Positions 17,054-25,980 of a stretch of 64,000 bases of DNA are shown piece after piece; positions within the stretch are counted from its first letter, which is position 1; each line of letters starts with the position of its first letter. Origin of the DNA: Micrococcus flavus (GTDB lineage: Bacteria > Actinomycetota > Actinomycetes > Actinomycetales > Micrococcaceae); NCBI RefSeq assembly GCF_014204815.1, contig NZ_JACHMC010000001.1, positions 186,001 to 250,000 on the forward strand. Reading direction: 5' to 3'. The position numbers and the translations under genes are program-made. Below the pieces are notes generated by a model that was not told the DNA's origin, did not search any database, and saw only the letters and a list, made by a program, of their open reading frames with translations.

Positions 17054-18988
17054 TCAGCGGATGCGCAGCACCATGCCCGGGTGCAGCAGCGTGGAGGCGG
17101 TCATGCCGTTCAGGCGCTGCAGCTCGGTCATGGAGACACCGGTGCGCTGGGAGATGATCCACCAACCGTCGTCGGGCTGCACCGTGTAGGTGTCCGCCGA
17201 GGACACGGCGGAGGAGGTGCGCAGCACCATGCCCGGATGCAGCACGGTCTCCGCGGTCATGCCGTTCAGGCGCTGCAGCTCGGTCATGGACACCCCCGTG
17301 CGCTGGGCGATGATCCACCAGCCGTCGTTCGGCTGGACCGTGTAGGTGTCGGCAGGCGCAGGCGCAGGCGCAGGGGCGGGCGCGGGGGCGGGCCCGCTCT
17401 CGACGGTCACCAGGATCATCCCCGGGTGCAGCTCGGTGCTGGCGGTCATCCCGTTGAGGCGCTGCAGCTCGGCCATGGAGACGCCGGTGCGCTGGGCGAT
17501 GATCCACCAGCCGTCCCCGGGCTGCACCGTGTAGGTGTCCCCGGTGTACGGCACGGGCGAGGGGGCGGGGGCCGGCGTCGTCGTGCCCTCGGCCGCGGCG
17601 GCGATGCGCGCGGCGCCCTCGCGGATCTCGTCCAGGCGCGGCATCAGGTACTGCCCGGGGCACGCGGTGTACTTGGTGGCCCGGTGCGGGAAGATCGTGT
17701 CCAGCGTGACCTGGGACCCGGCCGGCCACATGTCGGTGCCGCCGGTGGTGAGGGTGACGGTGCCGTGCGCGTCGAGGCCGTCCCGGTACACGTAGTAGGC
17801 GGCGGCCCGGGCCATCGCGTCCACGGTCTCCTGCGAGGGGGCCACGACGTCGTAGTTGCCGATGGTGGAGATGCCCATGGTGCCCGTGTTGAAGCCGCCG
17901 GCATGGGTGCCCAACGGGTTCGAGGTCAGCGCGCCGCGGCGGCCCTCGTAGATGTTGCCGAACCGGTCCGTGATCAGGTGGTACGGGAAGTCGCCCCAGT
18001 CCAGGGTCTTCGTGTAGTACGCGTAGATGCCGCGCATCTGCTCCACGGCCTGCGCGCGGGTGTACCCGTTGGTGCCGGCCGTGTGGTGGATGGTCAGCGC
18101 CTTGACGGTGGAGAACTGGCTGGAGTCCCGCGCCCAGGACTCGTCCGCGCCCCACTGGGCGCGCGTGATGAGGTCCGGGAGGATCTTGGCGCGGGCGTCG
18201 GCGGCACTCGCCGCCGTGGTGGCCTGAGGGACGGACGACGACGGCGTCCCCGCCCCGTCCTGCGCGGCGCCCGGGTGGGCGGCGGCCTTCACCCCGTGGG
18301 GGAGGGCGGCGGTCTCGGCGACCTCGTCCAGGGTGGGGGTGGGCTGGGAGGCGACGGCCTCGTCCGTGGCGGAGGTTCCCGGGTCGATCAGGGAGAGCTC
18401 GAAGCCCGCGGGCGCGGCGCCGTCGGCGGTCACCACGCGGACCTGCGCCCCGGTGGCGCCGAACGCCACGAGCGGGTCCGTGCCGGTGCGCTCGCTCGGC
18501 ACGTCCTCGGTCCACACGGTGCGCTCGAGCTCCTGCCAGCCCGTCCAGGCGCCGTCCTGGTGCAGGCGGACCTGCACGGACTCGATGCCCTCGCCGGAGC
18601 CGGCCTCCCAGGCCGCGGCGACCACGGTGAACGGGGTGTCCGTGACCGGGGCGCTCAGCACGGCGAGGCGCTCGCGCTGGTCCGCGTCCAGGCCGGCCAG
18701 GGCGTGCTCGTCCCGGGCGGCGGAGTCCACCCCGGACAGGGCGATCTGCCGGCTGCTCTCGCCGCGGACCTCCGCGGCCGCGGCGGGGGCGTCCGCGGCG
18801 CGGGTCCCCGGCGTCGTGTCCGCCGCGGTGCGGCCGGCCCGGTCGGGCGCGGGGGCGGTGGCGGGGTCCTGCGGGGTCGGAGCGTGCGGCAGCAGGCCGC
18901 CGACGGCGGCGGACAGGACGGCCACCGCGAGGGCGGGGGCCAGGGCGCGATGCGGGCGGGCGCCGGGGCGCGGCGAGGACAGGTGCAT
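17054..18988 (-). CDS. Secreted N-acetylmuramoyl-L-alanine amidase with three LysM repeats
   Basis: This 644-residue protein starts with a basic stretch and a hydrophobic segment (about residues 18-42), a signal peptide. The middle holds an amidase_2/PGRP domain with zinc-ligand pattern TIHHTAG, FPYHLITD, GTHAGGFN and ACPGQYL. The C-terminus has three nearly identical LysM modules, each with DTYTVQP and WWII(A/S)QRTGVSM, for peptidoglycan binding; a Pro-Ala linker coded by 17350-17395 separates the first two. The ATG at 18988 follows AGAAGG. It should cleave the stem peptide from muramic acid during wall turnover. A -10-like TACGAT lies about 110 bp upstream. Confidence 0.9.
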   Translation of the reverse strand: MHLSSPRPGARPHRALAPALAVAVLSAAVGGLLPHAPTPQDPATAPAPDRAGRTAADTTPGTRAADAPAAAAEVRGESSRQIALSGVDSAARDEHALAGLDADQRERLAVLSAPVTDTPFTVVAAAWEAGSGEGIESVQVRLHQDGAWTGWQELERTVWTEDVPSERTGTDPLVAFGATGAQVRVVTADGAAPAGFELSLIDPGTSATDEAVASQPTPTLDEVAETAALPHGVKAAAHPGAAQDGAGTPSSSVPQATTAASAADARAKILPDLITRAQWGADESWARDSSQFSTVKALTIHHTAGTNGYTRAQAVEQMRGIYAYYTKTLDWGDFPYHLITDRFGNIYEGRRGALTSNPLGTHAGGFNTGTMGISTIGNYDVVAPSQETVDAMARAAAYYVYRDGLDAHGTVTLTTGGTDMWPAGSQVTLDTIFPHRATKYTACPGQYLMPRLDEIREGAARIAAAAEGTTTPAPAPSPVPYTGDTYTVQPGDGWWIIAQRTGVSMAELQRLNGMTASTELHPGMILVTVESGPAPAPAPAPAPAPADTYTVQPNDGWWIIAQRTGVSMTELQRLNGMTAETVLHPGMVLRTSSAVSSADTYTVQPDDGWWIISQRTGVSMTELQRLNGMTASTLLHPGMVLRIR

Positions 18989-19214
18989 GGGAAGCCTTCT
19001 GACGGACGGGCCGGGGGTGGAGTGCGAGGGGGTGACGGGGTGCCCGGTGCCCGGTGCGGCACGGGAGCCCGAGGGCGGCGCCGGGTGGGCGCCGTCCGTG
19101 ATCGTATCGTGATCTGCGCTACCCCGGACGTGCTTTCCGGCGTCGCTGGTCGGTTCAACCGATGGCCTCCGGATGTTCACCTTCCGGGACGGATCACCCT
19201 CTGGCCCGCACGGT

Positions 19215-20750
19215 TCAGGTCCCGCAGAACGTCACGAAGGGCCGCTCGTCGGCGCCGGAGGGGAGGGCGAGGTCGACGGCGTCGGGACGCGGCGTGAACG
19301 GGTCCCGCACGGCTGCGAGGATGCGCTCCACGGGGGCGAGGTCACCGCCCTCGGCGGCGTCCAGGGCCTCCTGGAGCGGGCGGTTGCGCGGGATGTGACG
19401 CGGATTGACGGCCCGCATCCGCTCCGGGTCCGGCGCGAGGGCGAGCCAGTCCTCCCGCCACGCCCTGACACCCGCGGAGTCCGGAAGCCCGGCCGGCGTC
19501 CCCGGCGTGGGGCTCGGCCCGGGCACGACGTCCGCCAGGTCCGTCCAGAACGTCGTCCAGTCGGCCCGCGCCTCGGCGAGCAGCCCGAGCAGGCGCGCGG
19601 CGACGTCGTCGGAGGCCCGGGTGCGGGGCACGCCGAGCTTCGCGGCCAGGCCGGACTGCCACGCGGCGTCGAACGCGGGCGCGAACCCCTCGAGGGCGGC
19701 CGTGGCGGCGGCGACGGCGTCGTTCGGATCCGCGGCCAGGTGGGGCAGGAGCGCCTCGGCGAGCCGGTTGAGGTTCCACAGGGCGATCTGCGGCTGGGCG
19801 CCGTACGCGTAGCGGCCCTGGCGGTCGATCGAGGAGAACACGGCGCGCGGGTCGAACGCGTCGAGGAAGGCGCACGGGCCGAAGTCGATGCTCTGGCCGG
19901 AGATCGTCACGTTGTCCGTGTTCATCACGCCGTGCACGAAGCCCACGAGCATCCAGCGGGCCGTGAGGTCCGCCTGCGCGGCGACCACGGCCTCGAGCAG
20001 GGCCAGGGCGGGGACGTCGGCGTCGACGCGGTCGGCGTGGTGGCGGGCCAGGGACTCGGCGACCAGGCGCGGAACGAGGTCCTCCGGCGCGTGCCCGCCC
20101 TCGACCAGTGCGGCGGCGTACTGGAACGTGCCCACGCGCAGGTGCGAGTCGGCGATGCGTGCCAGCACCGCTCCGGGCAGCGGCCGTTGGCGGCGCACCG
20201 TGCGCCCCGTGGCGACGACGGCGAGCGCCCGCGTGGTGGGGATCCCGAGGGCGTGGAGCGCCTCGGAGACCACGAGCTCGCGCAGCATCGGCCCGACCGC
20301 GGCCAGCCCGTCCGAGCCCTCCCGGGAGAACGGGGTGAGGCCGGAGCCCTTCAGATGCAGGTCGCGCAGGGCGGTGAGGTCGGGGGTGGACGTCGCGCCG
20401 GCGACGTCCCGGGCGGCGTCGGCGTCGTCGGCTCGTCCGGCGCCGGGCGCGGTGAGCTCGCCGAGCAGGAGGGCGCGGCCGTCGCCGAGCCGGGGCGAGT
20501 AGCCGCCGAACTGGTGGCCGGCGTACCCCTGGGCCACGGGCCGGGCGTCCGGGCCGGGGGCCTCACCGGTGAGGAACCGGACGCCGTCCGCCGAGCGCAG
20601 CCAGTCCTCGTCGAGGCCGAGCTCCGTGGCGAGCGCCGCGTTGAGGTGCAGCAGGCGCGGCTCGGGGGTCTGCCACGCGCGGGACGGGGCGGACAGCTCG
20701 GGGAACGCGTCCGCGAAGTGCGAGGTCAGGGCGGGGACGGGGGAGCTCAT
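19215..20750 (-). CDS. selO: Protein adenylyltransferase SelO (YdiU/UPF0061)
   Basis: This 511-residue pseudokinase-fold protein has the SelO landmarks: QGYAGHQFGGYSPRLGDGRA near residue 74, LKGSGLTPFSR near residue 134, VHGVMNTDNVTI and IDFGPCAFLD near residue 260. SelO AMPylates proteins on Ser/Thr/Tyr and is linked to redox stress. The C-terminus ends in CGT, the cysteine form without selenocysteine. The ATG at 20750 is preceded by TAGCGT at 6 nt, so the mRNA is probably leaderless. Confidence 0.93.
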   Translation of the reverse strand: MSSPVPALTSHFADAFPELSAPSRAWQTPEPRLLHLNAALATELGLDEDWLRSADGVRFLTGEAPGPDARPVAQGYAGHQFGGYSPRLGDGRALLLGELTAPGAGRADDADAARDVAGATSTPDLTALRDLHLKGSGLTPFSREGSDGLAAVGPMLRELVVSEALHALGIPTTRALAVVATGRTVRRQRPLPGAVLARIADSHLRVGTFQYAAALVEGGHAPEDLVPRLVAESLARHHADRVDADVPALALLEAVVAAQADLTARWMLVGFVHGVMNTDNVTISGQSIDFGPCAFLDAFDPRAVFSSIDRQGRYAYGAQPQIALWNLNRLAEALLPHLAADPNDAVAAATAALEGFAPAFDAAWQSGLAAKLGVPRTRASDDVAARLLGLLAEARADWTTFWTDLADVVPGPSPTPGTPAGLPDSAGVRAWREDWLALAPDPERMRAVNPRHIPRNRPLQEALDAAEGGDLAPVERILAAVRDPFTPRPDAVDLALPSGADERPFVTFCGT

Positions 20751-20756
20751 GTGCCC

Positions 20757-20762
20757 ACGCTA
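20757..20762 (-). promoter_or_regulatory. -10 box of a probable leaderless promoter (selO)
   Basis: On the minus strand TAGCGT is followed by 6 nt and the selO ATG. The box lies in the 27-bp gap after the HpaI stop codon. Confidence 0.45.
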
Positions 20763-20777
20763 CGGGGCACGCCGCGC

Positions 20778-21614
20778 TCAGTACGAGGCGCGCCCGCCGT
20801 CGTCGTCGCCCTCGGGCGCCGGGCACCACGTGTCCGCGAGGGCCTCGGCGGCCCGGGCCAGCAGGGCGACGTCGGCGCCCACGTTGACGAAGTCCGCGCC
20901 GGCCTCGGTGTACGCCCGCGCCTGCGCCTCGACGAACGCGTTGACGCCCACCACGGTGCCGACCTCGTTCGCCGCGCGGATGACCGACTCCACGGCGGCC
21001 ACCACGTCGGGGTGCGACTGCTGGCCGAGCAGACCCATCGAGGCGGACAGGTCCGAGGGGCCCACGAAGATCCCGTCCACGCCGGGCGTCTCCGCGATCG
21101 CGCGGGCGTTCTCCACGCCCGCCGCCGTCTCGATCTGCACGAACAGGCTCACGTGGCGGTCGGCATCGGCGAGGTAGCCGGGGATCCGGTTCCAGCGCCC
21201 CGAGCGGGCGAGGGCCGAGCCGACGCCGCGGACGCCGTGCGGCGGGTAGCGCACGGTGCGGACGGCCTCCGCGGCCTGGGCGGCGTCGTCGACCATGGGC
21301 ACGAGCAGGGTCTGCGCGCCGAGGTCGAGGAACTGCTTGATGAGCACCGGGTCCAGGGCGGGCACGCGCGTCATGGCGGGGACCCCGTACCCGGCGATCG
21401 TGCGCAGCTGCGCCAGCACGGACTCGAGCGAGAGGGGGGCGTGCTCGCCGTCGATCAGCAGGTAGTCGAGGCCCGCGCCGGCGCAGATCTCCGCGGCGGT
21501 GCAGTCGCCCGAGCTGAGGAACATGCCGGCGGCGGGGCGTCCGCCGCGGGCCGCGCGGGCCTCGGGTGTGAAGAGGTCGCGGACCAGGGGCTGGGGGTTC
21601 TGGCGGACGGGCAC
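20778..21614 (-). CDS. hpaI: HpcH/HpaI-family aldolase (4-hydroxy-2-oxoheptanedioate aldolase)
   Basis: This 278-residue class II metal aldolase would split 4-hydroxy-2-oxoheptane-1,7-dioate into pyruvate and succinic semialdehyde, the last step of homoprotocatechuate degradation. Family motifs are IDGEHAPLSLE near residue 53, PMVDDAAQA, the metal/substrate segment VQIETAAGVEN and GIFVGPSDLSASMG. It lies 20 bp after the hydratase gene, in one operon driven from the operator at 22511-22521. Confidence 0.9.
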   Translation of the reverse strand: MPVRQNPQPLVRDLFTPEARAARGGRPAAGMFLSSGDCTAAEICAGAGLDYLLIDGEHAPLSLESVLAQLRTIAGYGVPAMTRVPALDPVLIKQFLDLGAQTLLVPMVDDAAQAAEAVRTVRYPPHGVRGVGSALARSGRWNRIPGYLADADRHVSLFVQIETAAGVENARAIAETPGVDGIFVGPSDLSASMGLLGQQSHPDVVAAVESVIRAANEVGTVVGVNAFVEAQARAYTEAGADFVNVGADVALLARAAEALADTWCPAPEGDDDGGRASY

Positions 21615-21634
21615 GGCGGTTCCTCTCGGGCGGG

Positions 21635-22420
21635 TCAGGCGAAGAAGCAGGTGACGGTGCCGAGCGGCCCGTAGTCGGCGGTGACGGTGTCCCCGGCGGA
21701 CACGTGCATGGGGCGCGTGAAGGAGCCGGCCAGCACGATCTCCCCGGCGGCCAGCGCGTCGCCGTGGCCGGCCAGGCGGTTGGCGAGCCAGTGCACGCCG
21801 TTGCCGGGGTGGTTCAGCACGCCGGCGGCCACGCCGGTCTCCTCGATGGTCTGGTTGCGGGAGAGCGTGCCGGCCACCCAGCGCAGATCCACCGCGTCCG
21901 GGGCCACGGGGCGGCCGCCGAGCACCATGTACCCCAGCGCCGCGTTGTCCGAGATCGTGTCCACGATGGTCCGCCCCTCCAGCTCGATGTGCGCGTCCAG
22001 GACCTCGAGGGCCGGCACCACGTACTCGGTGGCGCGCAGGACGTCGAACAGGGTGACGCCCGGGCCGCGCAGCTCGTCCTTGAGGACGAACGCCAGCTCC
22101 ATCTCGATGCGCGGATTGGTGATGCGCGCGGTCTCGAACTCATGGCCGGACTCGACCACCTGGTCGTCGAAGATCACGCCGTAGTCCGGCTCGGTGATGC
22201 CCGTGGCCGCCTGCATGGCCTTGGACGTCAGGCCGATCTTGTGGCCGGCGACGCGGCGCCCGACCTCCACCTGGCGCTGCGCCCAGATGCGCTGGATCGC
22301 GTAGGAGTCCTCCACCTCCATGCCCTCGTAGCGGGCGGTGAGAAGCGGGACGGGCGTGCCGGTCCGGCCTGCCTCGTGCAGCTCGTCGGCGATCTTCTGG
22401 TGCGTGGCCTGGTCCAGCAT
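21635..22420 (-). CDS. hpaH: 2-oxo-hept-3-ene-1,7-dioate hydratase
   Basis: This 261-residue protein belongs to the FAH-related hydratase family (HpaH/HpcG, MhpD). GHKIGLTSKAMQ near residue 59, the metal-binding IEMELAFVL near residue 105 and DAHIELEGRTI follow the family order. It hydrates 2-oxohept-3-enedioate to the substrate of the adjacent aldolase. First gene of the hpaH-hpaI pair; its promoter region holds the GTATAC palindrome 91 bp upstream. Confidence 0.93.
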   Translation of the reverse strand: MLDQATHQKIADELHEAGRTGTPVPLLTARYEGMEVEDSYAIQRIWAQRQVEVGRRVAGHKIGLTSKAMQAATGITEPDYGVIFDDQVVESGHEFETARITNPRIEMELAFVLKDELRGPGVTLFDVLRATEYVVPALEVLDAHIELEGRTIVDTISDNAALGYMVLGGRPVAPDAVDLRWVAGTLSRNQTIEETGVAAGVLNHPGNGVHWLANRLAGHGDALAAGEIVLAGSFTRPMHVSAGDTVTADYGPLGTVTCFFA

Positions 22421-22510
22421 GGGGGCTCCTTCGACGGCGGGGCGGCCGGGCCGCGCGGCGCCGGCGTCGGAGTGTCAGCGGCGACATGCACGTGACCCAG
22501 GTCTCCCTGA

Positions 22511-22521
22511 ATCGTATACGA
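22511..22521. promoter_or_regulatory. GTATAC-type operator of hpaHI
   Basis: ATCGTATACGA is the same palindrome as at hpaD and the FAH-RraA gene. On the minus strand it contains the -10-like TACGAT, so a bound regulator would cover the promoter. Confidence 0.65.
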
Positions 22522-22620
22522 CGCCCCCGGGGCCGCCGAGAGTGCGGTGCCGCGCCCTTCCGTGCCGCGCCGCCCTCCCCTGCGCCGCCCGTCGTCCCTC
22601 CGGCCGAGTGCGCCGGAGCG

Positions 22621-23658
22621 TCAGCTCCCGGCGAGCATGTCCTTCACGAGGGGGACGACCTTCTCGCCGAACAGCTCCACGGAGCGGCGGTTGTGCTCGT
22701 GGGCGATCGGCCCGTGCTGCACCTTGAAGCTCACCCGGGAGGCGCCCAAGTCCTGGATGCCCCGGGCCACCTTCCGGGCCACGGTCTCGGGGGAGCCGAC
22801 GGCCATGAGCCCGTGGTCCAGCTCGCCCCGCAGCGCCTGGGGGGTCATGCGCGGCCAGCCGCGCTCGGCGCCGAGCCGCGCGTGGTGGGACAGGTACGGC
22901 TGGGCGAACTGCTGGAACGCCGCGTGGTCCGTCTCGGCCACATGCCCGATCATGTGGAAGCCGACGCGGGACTCACCCTCATGGCCGAACTTCTCCCGCG
23001 CGTCGCGGTAGAGCTGCGCGAAGGGCGCGAAGCGGGAGGACGGGCCGCCGATGATGGCCAGCATGAGCGGCAGATCGTGCCGCGCGGCGCGCACCACGGA
23101 CTGCGGCGAGCCGCCGACCGCCACCCACGTCCGCAGCGGCTCGCCGCCCTCGAGCGGCGGGTAGAGGGTGACGTCGTCGAGGTCCTGGGTGTGCCGGCCC
23201 GACCATGTCAGCGGCTGCTGCGTGCGCAGCTGCGCGAAGAGCTCGAGCTTCTCCTCGAACAGGTCCTCGTAGTCGTGCAGCGAGTAGCCGAACAGCGGGA
23301 AGGACTCGGTGAACGAGCCGCGGCCGAGCACGGCCTCGGCGCGGCCGGAGGAGAGGGCGTCGAGGGTGGCGAAGCGCTCGTGCACGCGCACGGGGTCGTC
23401 CGAGGAGAGCACGGTGACGGCGGTGCCGAGCCGGATCCGCTGGGTCCGGGCGGCGATGGCGGCCAGCACCATCTCGGGCGCGGAGACGGTGTAGTCGTCG
23501 CGGTGGTGCTCGCCGACGTTGAACGCGTTGAGGCCGGCCTGCTCGGCCGTCACGCCGAGGTCGACGACGTGCCGCACGCCCGCGGCGTGGGTCTCGAGCT
23601 CGCCGTCGGCATCCGCGGTCCGGTCGCCGAAGGTGTCGATGCCGAATTCCAGGTCCAT
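22621..23658 (-). CDS. LLM-class (luciferase-like) flavin-dependent oxidoreductase
   Basis: This 345-residue TIM-barrel protein carries luciferase-family motifs: GLNAFNVGEHH near residue 42, IRLGTAVTVLSSDDPVRV near residue 75 and GRAEAVLGRGSF near residue 108. Members use FMNH2 or F420H2 to oxidise or reduce varied substrates. The ATG at 23658 is preceded by GGAGGA. It is divergent from an F420-reductase-like gene, which hints at F420 chemistry but does not show it. It sits inside the homoprotocatechuate cluster without an obvious pathway step. Confidence 0.8.
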   Translation of the reverse strand: MDLEFGIDTFGDRTADADGELETHAAGVRHVVDLGVTAEQAGLNAFNVGEHHRDDYTVSAPEMVLAAIAARTQRIRLGTAVTVLSSDDPVRVHERFATLDALSSGRAEAVLGRGSFTESFPLFGYSLHDYEDLFEEKLELFAQLRTQQPLTWSGRHTQDLDDVTLYPPLEGGEPLRTWVAVGGSPQSVVRAARHDLPLMLAIIGGPSSRFAPFAQLYRDAREKFGHEGESRVGFHMIGHVAETDHAAFQQFAQPYLSHHARLGAERGWPRMTPQALRGELDHGLMAVGSPETVARKVARGIQDLGASRVSFKVQHGPIAHEHNRRSVELFGEKVVPLVKDMLAGS

Positions 23659-23731
23659 GGAGTCCTCCGAGGGGTGTGGGGTGGATCGTGTCACCGGGAA
23701 CAACGCCGGGCGCGCCTGAGTTATTTCAAAC

Positions 23732-24418
23732 ATGAAGAACCACCTCGCCAGCACCCCGAACGCCCCCGCCCTCGACGATGCCCACCCCGCTCCCGCCCCC
23801 GCGCGCCTGGCGGTCGGCCTGGTGGGGGTGGGCAAGCTCGGCGCCGTGGTCGGCCGGCTGGCCGCGGAGGCCGGCCACGAGCTGCTCGTGGCGGAGCGGC
23901 CGGGGAACCCGATGTTCGAGCTGGTCGTCGGCTCGATCCTTCCGTCCGCGCGGACCGTCCCCCTGGCCGAGCTACTGGCGCGGGCCGACGTCGTGGTCCT
24001 CGCGGTGCCCCAGCCCGCGCTCGCCGGCCTGGACCTCTCGGGCGTGCGCGGCGACGTCGTGGACGCGACCAACGCGTGGGACGCGGTGCCGGCCGAGGAC
24101 GAGGGCGTGGACGCCGACTGGTGGGCGCGGCGGCTGCCCGGGACGCCCGTGGTGAAGACGCTCAACCACGCCGCCTACGCGGAGCTGCTCGCCGACGCCC
24201 GACCGGCGGGCGACCCGGGGCGCAGGGCCGTGGCGGTGGCGGGGTCCGACGCGGACGCCGTGGACCGCGTGGTCGCGTTCGTGGACTCCCTCGGCTTCGA
24301 CGCCGTCCCCGCCCCGGCCGAGGCGGCGAGCCTGCTCGAGCCGGGGGCGCCCGTGTTCGGCGGCCGGTTCGACGCTGCCGGGATGCGCGAGGCGCTCGCG
24401 GGGGCGCCCGTCGACTGA
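23732..24418 (+). CDS. NADP-binding protein similar to NADPH-dependent F420 reductase
   Basis: This 228-residue protein has an N-terminal Rossmann motif GLVGVGKLGAVVG near residue 30, ADVVVLAVPQPAL near residue 88 and VVKTLNHAAY near residue 140. That order matches F420:NADP oxidoreductase (Fno) and related 6-phosphogluconate-like dehydrogenases. Fno proteins exchange hydride between F420 and NADP. An alternative is a generic ProC-like or DUF reductase. The start has no strong Shine-Dalgarno; TTATTT lies 5 nt upstream of the ATG. Confidence 0.65.
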   Translation: MKNHLASTPNAPALDDAHPAPAPARLAVGLVGVGKLGAVVGRLAAEAGHELLVAERPGNPMFELVVGSILPSARTVPLAELLARADVVVLAVPQPALAGLDLSGVRGDVVDATNAWDAVPAEDEGVDADWWARRLPGTPVVKTLNHAAYAELLADARPAGDPGRRAVAVAGSDADAVDRVVAFVDSLGFDAVPAPAEAASLLEPGAPVFGGRFDAAGMREALAGAPVD

Positions 24419-24457
24419 GCGACGGGCCCTGTCTGATGCTGCTCGGGGGAGGACGTC

Positions 24458-25624
24458 TCAGAGCTGGTTGCCCAGCTTGTACTCGCCCTTCTTGTACTCC
24501 GGCATGGAGTCCTCGCCCTCCTCGGCGCGGGTGTAGGAGAAGCCGTCGGCGCCGATGGTCACGGCCATCTCGGACTCGTCGGTGCGGGCCACGACCTCCT
24601 GGACGTTGCCGTCGAGGTCCAGCACGAGCGAGGCGTCCGTGTACCAGGACGGCACGACCGGGGTGCCCCACCAGTCGCGGCGCTGGTTGTCGTGCACGTC
24701 CCAGGTGACCACGGGGTTGTCCGGGTCGCCGGTGTAGTAGTCCTGGGTGTAGATCTCCACGCGGTGGCCGTCCGGGTCGCGCAGGTAGAGGTAGAAGGCG
24801 TTGGAGACGCCGTGGCGGCCGGGGCCGCGCTCGATCGCATCGGACATGCGCAGGGCGCCGAGCTTGTCGCAGATCGCCAGGATGTTGTGCTTCTCGTGGG
24901 TGGCGAAGGCGACGTGGTGCATGCGGGGGCCGTCGCCGCCCGTCATGGCGGTGTCGTGCACGGTGGGCTTGCGGCGCATCCACGCGGCGTACACGGTGCC
25001 GTTCTCGTCCTGGATGTCCTCGGTGACGCGGAAGCCCAGGTCCTGCATGTAGCGGGCGGCGCGCGGCACGTCCGGGGTCACCTGGTTGAAGTGGTCCAGG
25101 CGCACCAGGGCGCCGGGGGTGTACAGGTCGTAGCGCCAGGCCAGGCGCTCCACGTGCTCCACCTCGTGGAAGAACTCGTAGGGGAAGCCCAGCGGGTCCT
25201 CGACGCGCACCGAGTCGCCGACGCCCTTCACGAATCCGTTCTCGTTGCGTTCCACGCGGCAGCCGAGCTCCTCGTAGAAGGCCACGGCCTTGTCCAGGTC
25301 CTCGGGGGTGCGGACGCGGTAGGAGAACGCGGCCACGGCGGCCACGTCGCCCTTGCGCAGGATCAGGTTGTGGTGGATGAACTCCTCCATGGAGCGCAGG
25401 TACACCGTGTCCTCGTCCTCCTCGGTGACCACGAGGTCGAGCACGTCCACGTAGAACCGGCGCGAGGCCTCGAGGTCGGTGACCACCAGCTCCATGGACG
25501 CGCAGCGCAGCACGTCCGGGGCCTCGGCCTGCGGGGTGGGGATCGGGTTCTCCGTCTTCACGGGGCCCTCCTGGCCCACGTAGAAGCCGGAGGAGGTCTT
25601 CTGGCGGTTCTCGAGGTTGCTCAT
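24458..25624 (-). CDS. hpaD: 3,4-dihydroxyphenylacetate 2,3-dioxygenase
   Basis: This 388-residue type I extradiol dioxygenase opens the ring of homoprotocatechuate. The metal triad is H178, H237 and E290; the 59- and 53-residue gaps equal those of H155/H214/E267 in the Brevibacterium fuscum enzyme, and the Arthrobacter Mn-dependent enzyme is a close relative. N- and C-terminal glyoxalase-fold domains are evident (MELVVTDLEASRRFYVD and HHVAFATHEKHN). The ATG at 25624 follows AGGAG. The gene has its own operator at 25693-25706. Confidence 0.95.
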   Translation of the reverse strand: MSNLENRQKTSSGFYVGQEGPVKTENPIPTPQAEAPDVLRCASMELVVTDLEASRRFYVDVLDLVVTEEDEDTVYLRSMEEFIHHNLILRKGDVAAVAAFSYRVRTPEDLDKAVAFYEELGCRVERNENGFVKGVGDSVRVEDPLGFPYEFFHEVEHVERLAWRYDLYTPGALVRLDHFNQVTPDVPRAARYMQDLGFRVTEDIQDENGTVYAAWMRRKPTVHDTAMTGGDGPRMHHVAFATHEKHNILAICDKLGALRMSDAIERGPGRHGVSNAFYLYLRDPDGHRVEIYTQDYYTGDPDNPVVTWDVHDNQRRDWWGTPVVPSWYTDASLVLDLDGNVQEVVARTDESEMAVTIGADGFSYTRAEEGEDSMPEYKKGEYKLGNQL

Positions 25625-25692
25625 CGGTGCTCCTGGGTGATGGGCGGCCGCGCCGAGGCGGTCGATGTGGCCTGGGACACGGTCACGGGGTT

Positions 25693-25706
25693 GATCGTAT
25701 ACGATC
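25693..25706. promoter_or_regulatory. Perfect 14-bp GATCGTATACGATC operator of hpaD
   Basis: This is the most symmetrical copy of the motif shared by the homoprotocatechuate promoters. It lies 69 bp upstream of hpaD and contains TACGAT, a likely -10 box, on the minus strand. Confidence 0.7.
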
Positions 25707-25819
25707 CCCGGGCGCAGGGGGAAGTGGGTGCTGCGGGGCGCCGTCGGGGGGCGTGGGGCGGTGGCGTGGGGTGAGGCGAGGGGCGCAGGGACGCGACCGG
25801 GCCGGCCTCCGGCTCGTCT

Positions 25820-25869
25820 GGGCGCAGTACTGCCACGTAGACCGGGCTCGACGTGGCAGTGCTGCGCCC
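25820..25869. repeat. Long imperfect hairpin (19-bp arms)
   Basis: Arms 25820-25838 and 25851-25869 match at 18 of 19 positions around a 12-nt loop. It lies in the 415-bp gap between hpaD and hpaE, between the hpaD operator and the hpaE terminator. It resembles the hairpin at 15173-15243 in size but not in sequence. Confidence 0.6.
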
Positions 25870-25919
25870 ACGTGCGGTGCAGGCGCCCCGCGGAGAGCGT
25901 CGGTCCCTCCCCACCACGA

Positions 25920-25962
25920 CGACGGCGCCCGCACCCTCTCGGGGAGGGTGCGGGCGCCGTCG
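25920..25962 (-). terminator. Terminator downstream of hpaE
   Basis: A perfect 19-bp stem (25920-25938 with 25944-25962) and a 5-nt loop lie about 80 bp beyond the hpaE stop codon. The rest of the 25625-26039 gap holds the hpaD operator, the hairpin at 25820 and the repeat pair at 25981; I see no gene in it. Confidence 0.75.
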
Positions 25963-25980
25963 GGGTCGCCAGGGCCGGCC

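Noticed and set aside
17350-17395. GCAGGC/GGCGCA microsatellite as a regulatory repeat
   Set aside because: It encodes the Pro-Ala linker between LysM modules of the amidase, in frame.
19100-19114. GATCGTATCGTGATC upstream of the amidase as a further GTATAC operator
   Set aside because: The centre is GTATCG, the symmetry differs, and the gene is unrelated to the pathway; it is better explained as part of a -10 region.
23732-24418. Annotation as pyrroline-5-carboxylate reductase
   Set aside because: The C-terminal dimerisation region of ProC is missing and the VVKTLNH segment fits Fno-like proteins better.
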